From the NCBI GenBank assembly GCA_946627565.1, contig CAMOVR010000018.1, forward strand, positions 1 to 35,963: 35,963 bases of DNA, written 5' to 3'. Numbering within the stretch: position 1 is the first letter of the stretch; the number at the start of each line of letters is the position of its first letter. The stretch comes from an uncultured Clostridia bacterium. Its GTDB lineage: Bacteria; Bacillota; Clostridia; Christensenellales; Aristaeellaceae. The notes beneath the pieces are model-generated. The model worked only from the letters and a program-made list of their open reading frames with translations, did not search any database and was not told where the DNA came from. Below are positions 33,351 through 35,963 of the stretch, in pieces. A program made the position numbers and the translations under genes.

Positions 33351-33378
33351 ATTCTAAAAAATGCAAGTAAAATGTCAA
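33351..33378 (-). promoter_or_regulatory. Promoter of the ABC transporter operon
   Basis: Read on the minus strand: a perfect TTGACA (plus 33373-33378), a 16-bp spacer with a T run, and TAGAAT (plus 33351-33356). One of the best promoters in the window. Confidence 0.75.
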
Positions 33379-33594
33379 CGCACAAAGGGCAGGCTGCATA
33401 TGTTTCCTGCTCCGGGAATGAAATCTGACTTTGTCAGCGGTTTTATTGTGTACAGTACCTGCCTGGTGTACATGGCCGCGGTATTCCATGGCAGCCTTTA
33501 CAGTGTCATTCTGCCCTGCTCTTCTGCCCAAAGCCCGATCAGATACGGCAAAGGGCGTCCATATGCTCCGGTGCAAAGGTTGATCCGGACTGTA

Positions 33595-33603
33595 TGATAT
33601 GAT
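33595..33603 (+). promoter_or_regulatory. Candidate extended -10 promoter of the GH43 gene
   Basis: TGATATGAT fits TGnTATAAT with one mismatch. A TTGATC lies only 12 bp upstream, too close for a -35 box. It would give a leader of about 170 nt. Confidence 0.35.
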
Positions 33604-33722
33604 AGCCTTCTTCTCAGGAAACACGGCCCGGGAAGCACTGCAGGCTGTCACGGAACCCGGCGGGACGACAGATTCTGTGGCGGTTTTTTCCCGCAAGGGC
33701 TGTCTGAATAAAATACCTGTGC

Positions 33723-33745
33723 CTGCATGACATTTGTCATGGCAG
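33723..33745. promoter_or_regulatory. Dyad before the GH43 gene, candidate operator
   Basis: CTGC-ATGACA-TT-TGTCAT-G-GCAG: two nested inverted arms around a TT centre, 34 bp before the start codon at 33779. It is suited to a dimeric repressor or a small mRNA hairpin. Confidence 0.4.
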
Positions 33746-33778
33746 TGAAGGCATAAAACGGAGAAAGGAAGAACTGAC

Positions 33779-34717
33779 ATGACAACAGCACCGGCACCCC
33801 TGTACAGGGATCCTGTATTTGACGGCCCCACAGACCCCACCGTGATCTGGAACCGTGAGGAACAGACCTGGTGGATGGTATACACCCAGAGGCGGGCGAA
33901 TGTGCCCTGCCATGGAGTCAGCTGGGTGCATGGGACAGACCTGGGAGTGGCGGAGTCCAGGGATCAGGGCAGGTCCTGGCTTTACCGGGGCACACTGAAC
34001 CTGGAGAGCATTGAAAAGGGACGGAATACGTTCTGGGCACCGGAAATTCTGTGGACCCGGGGACAGTACCATATGTTCGTCAGCTATATCACAGGGGTGC
34101 CGGAGACCTGGGCGGGCAGCCGCCGGATTCTGCACTATGTGTCCCAAAATCTCTGGGACTGGACATACGCGGACACCCTTGCGCTTTCCAGCGACCGGGT
34201 CATTGATGCCTGCGTGTACAAAGCAGAAAACGGGTACATGCTGTGGTACAAGGACGAGGCGGACGGGAGCCACACCCATGCAGCGGTAAGCCGGGATCTG
34301 AAGCTATGGGAACATCTGGGCAGGGCCACGGAGGATCAGGCCCAGGAAGGGCCCAATGTGTTTGCCCTTGGGGGCTTTTACTGGATGATCGCCGATACCT
34401 GGCAGGGACAGGCGGTTTACTTGAGCGGGGACCTGATGCACTGGGAGCGGCAGTCCGGCATGATTCTGGCACAGCCCGGCAGGCGAGCGGATGACGGGAA
34501 CCGGGGGCATCATGCGGATGTGCTGGTGCAGGGGGATAAGGCATACATCTTCTATTTTGTGCATCCCCAGGGGGACACGGCGGATCCTGCAAGCCATGCT
34601 GCCCGCAGATCCAGCGTACAGGTGGCCTGCCTGAAGGCGGAAGGGGGACAGCTGTGCCTTGTGCGGGATGAGCCCTTCGATTTTGTGCTGGATCATGATC
34701 TGAATGAGGACAGCTGA
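33779..34717 (+). CDS. Glycoside hydrolase family 43-like enzyme
   Basis: A 312-residue protein without signal peptide, built as a five-bladed beta-propeller. The three GH43 acids can be proposed: Asp19 in PTDPTVIW as base, Asp143 in VIDACVYK as pKa modulator and Glu190 in AQEGPNVF as general acid. The NTFWAPEILW block (83-92) corresponds to the WAPD motif of the family. A related clan (GH117) cannot be fully excluded. It is probably cytoplasmic and acts on imported arabino- or xylo-oligosaccharides; the substrate is inferred only from the family. GGAGAAAGGAAG lies before the ATG. It converges on another GH43 gene, 24 bases away. Confidence 0.7.
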   Translation: MTTAPAPLYRDPVFDGPTDPTVIWNREEQTWWMVYTQRRANVPCHGVSWVHGTDLGVAESRDQGRSWLYRGTLNLESIEKGRNTFWAPEILWTRGQYHMFVSYITGVPETWAGSRRILHYVSQNLWDWTYADTLALSSDRVIDACVYKAENGYMLWYKDEADGSHTHAAVSRDLKLWEHLGRATEDQAQEGPNVFALGGFYWMIADTWQGQAVYLSGDLMHWERQSGMILAQPGRRADDGNRGHHADVLVQGDKAYIFYFVHPQGDTADPASHAARRSSVQVACLKAEGGQLCLVRDEPFDFVLDHDLNEDS

Positions 34718-34741
34718 AAACCGGGCAGGCTGAGACACAGG

Positions 34742-35963
34742 TCAGGACAGCGCTATGGAATGGAGACGGATCTGCTGCGCGGTATGGAAGATAAGGCCCA
34801 ATTCCCAGGCCTTTTCGGGAATACATACGGTACACCGGGCTTTTCCACCCTGAAGCCTCACCTGCCCCGTGGTTTTTCCGTCTGCCAGCAGGGAGATGTC
34901 TCCCTCTCCATCTCCTGAAAGGTCAAAGGTTATGGAACCTGTGCCGCCTTTTACGTATCTGAAGACGGCACTGCTGCCATCCGGTGCATACAGCATGTCC
35001 TCCTCGGTATATGCACCTCCGTAAACGCCGCAGGCGGTATAGGCAGGGATCTCTTCCCCCTGGGCAAAGGGAGTACCGGGCCCCTGGGAGGTCATCTTCA
35101 CCTCCCGGATCCTGCCGGAGGCATCAAAGGAAATGGGCTCACAGCACACGCGCCGGAGGCAGCGGCTCCTGCCGGAGCTGCGGTGGTAGAATACGTACCA
35201 CTGACCGTGATACTCGGCGATGCAGCCGTGGTTGTTCCAGGTTTCCGGATCGCAATCCGCGTTGTCTATGATCACACCCTGATAGGCAAAGGGCCCAAAG
35301 GGATGACCTGATGTGGCATAACCCAGGCAGGTGGGGCGCTGGCGGGATATGTCGGCAAAGACATAGTAGTAGGTATCCCCGATTTTCCGCAGGGAAGAGC
35401 CTTCGTGGAAATGGTGCTCCTTTTCCGTTATGACGCCTGTCCGGACATCTTTCAGTTCATAGCCGTCCGGGCGGATGATGAGTCTGGCTGCGGAGGAGGA
35501 AAACTGGCCCCAGTACAGATAGGCTGAGCCGTCTGTGTCCATCAGGACGGAAGGGTCAATCCCCAGTGCGGGCAGAACCGTGGGATGGTGAAAGGGCCCG
35601 CCGGGCGTCTCCGATACCGCCACGCCTTCGGTGTCATCTGACAGGCAGAAAAAGAGATAATATGTTCCCTCATGCTCCGCCGCGTCCGGCGCATAGAGCA
35701 TCAGGTTTTCCGGGCGCAGGTGCGGCCTGTGTGCCCGGATGATTTCCCTCAGCTTTTCCATGGGAAGATGCCGGTCCTGCTCCGGGATCAGATCCTGAAG
35801 CCCGGCCGGCAGCTGCTCAAAGCATCCGGCGCCGGCAGGGATGCCGCTGCGTCCCAGCCAGGAAATGTCATCTGCCCGGAAACTGGGGCCGTCCTGGCGC
35901 CAGTGACAGAAATCCTCCGTGGAAAAGACGTGGTATTCCCGGCTGCAGTATATGTTTCTGTTT
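34742..35963 (-). CDS. GH43 glycosidase, cut by the right edge (5' end missing)
   Basis: The minus-strand frame is open without a stop up to the window end, so the ATG at 35761 is internal and at least 406 residues are present. Upstream of it the frame reads REYHVFSTEDFCHW, typical of the first propeller blade. Further on come LMLYAPDAAEHEGTYYLFF, LGIDPSVLMDTDGSAYLYWG (the Asp is the pKa modulator), FHEGSSLRKIGDTYYYVFA (Glu as general acid) and NHGCIAEYHGQWYVFYHR. The N-terminal catalytic Asp lies beyond the edge. The last 90 or so residues form a small beta-sandwich-like domain (GSITFDLSGDGEGDISLLAD), possibly carbohydrate-binding. The substrate is probably an arabinosyl or xylosyl oligosaccharide, from family membership only. 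Confidence 0.82.
   Translation of the reverse strand, partial: NRNIYCSREYHVFSTEDFCHWRQDGPSFRADDISWLGRSGIPAGAGCFEQLPAGLQDLIPEQDRHLPMEKLREIIRAHRPHLRPENLMLYAPDAAEHEGTYYLFFCLSDDTEGVAVSETPGGPFHHPTVLPALGIDPSVLMDTDGSAYLYWGQFSSSAARLIIRPDGYELKDVRTGVITEKEHHFHEGSSLRKIGDTYYYVFADISRQRPTCLGYATSGHPFGPFAYQGVIIDNADCDPETWNNHGCIAEYHGQWYVFYHRSSGRSRCLRRVCCEPISFDASGRIREVKMTSQGPGTPFAQGEEIPAYTACGVYGGAYTEEDMLYAPDGSSAVFRYVKGGTGSITFDLSGDGEGDISLLADGKTTGQVRLQGGKARCTVCIPEKAWELGLIFHTAQQIRLHSIALS

Larger units (their letters stand above)
33379..33778. promoter_or_regulatory. Gene-free region between transporter and GH43 genes
   Basis: No convincing gene lies here; open frames up to 78 codons lack ribosome binding sites. 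It holds an extended -10 motif (TGATATGAT, 33595-33603) and, closer to the glycosidase gene, a dyad at 33723-33745. The rest shows no structure that I can assign. Confidence 0.4.

Noticed and set aside
35759-35761. ATG at 35761 as start of the right-hand GH43 gene
   Set aside because: The frame is open to the window edge and the upstream translation carries GH43-like sequence, so the gene starts outside the window.

Overview
The window reads as chromosomal DNA of a Firmicutes/Clostridia-type anaerobe with fairly high GC. Supporting signs are strong GGAGG ribosome binding sites, sigma-A-type promoters, secA immediately followed by prfB, an ECF transporter S component and LarC. The mannoside genes strongly resemble the Ruminococcus albus pathway, so a gut or rumen plant-fibre degrader is likely. 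That placement is inference; there is no rRNA or tRNA gene to fix it.

Layout. 1-736: a perfect 34-bp palindrome, then an acidic protein of unknown function. 872-3100 (minus): a large glycosidase-like protein. 3342-3812: YaiI/YqxD-type UPF0178 protein. 3903-11976: a beta-mannoside uptake and phosphorolysis locus, made of a LacI-type regulator, a sugar-binding protein, two permeases, a GH130_2 phosphorylase, cellobiose 2-epimerase and a GH130_1 mannosylglucose phosphorylase. 12453-20692: a housekeeping run, secA-prfB-DUF1461-tsaD-pyrimidine nucleoside phosphorylase-murG. 20767-22164 (minus): a beta-lactamase-fold serine hydrolase. 22344-25712: DUF3842, ECF S component, larC and a two-domain P-loop kinase, tightly packed. 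25888-28923: a rifampicin-phosphotransferase-like protein and a small exported protein. 29066-33182 (minus): an amino-acid-type ABC transporter made of one giant binding-protein/permease fusion and an ATPase with an extra C-terminal domain. 33779-35963: two convergent GH43-type glycosidases, the second cut by the right edge.

How the genes work together. In the mannoside locus, imported beta-1,4-mannooligosaccharides would be shortened by phosphorolysis. The epimerase turns mannobiose into mannosylglucose, which the second phosphorylase splits into mannose 1-phosphate and glucose. No ATPase for this importer, no secreted mannanase and no phosphomannomutase lie in the window, so these must be encoded elsewhere.

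The most unusual feature is the 1009-residue binding-protein/permease at 30153-33182. Its ligand-binding lobes run lobe 2-lobe 1-lobe 2-lobe 1-lobe 2-lobe 1. This gives two whole binding domains flanked by two complementary half domains. Its partner ATPase carries a C-terminal region resembling a degenerate GHKL-type ATPase, and the transcript seems to start with a structured leader of about 160 nt. The larC cluster and the rifampicin-phosphotransferase-like gene are the next most interesting. All calls rest on reading motifs; no database search was run.
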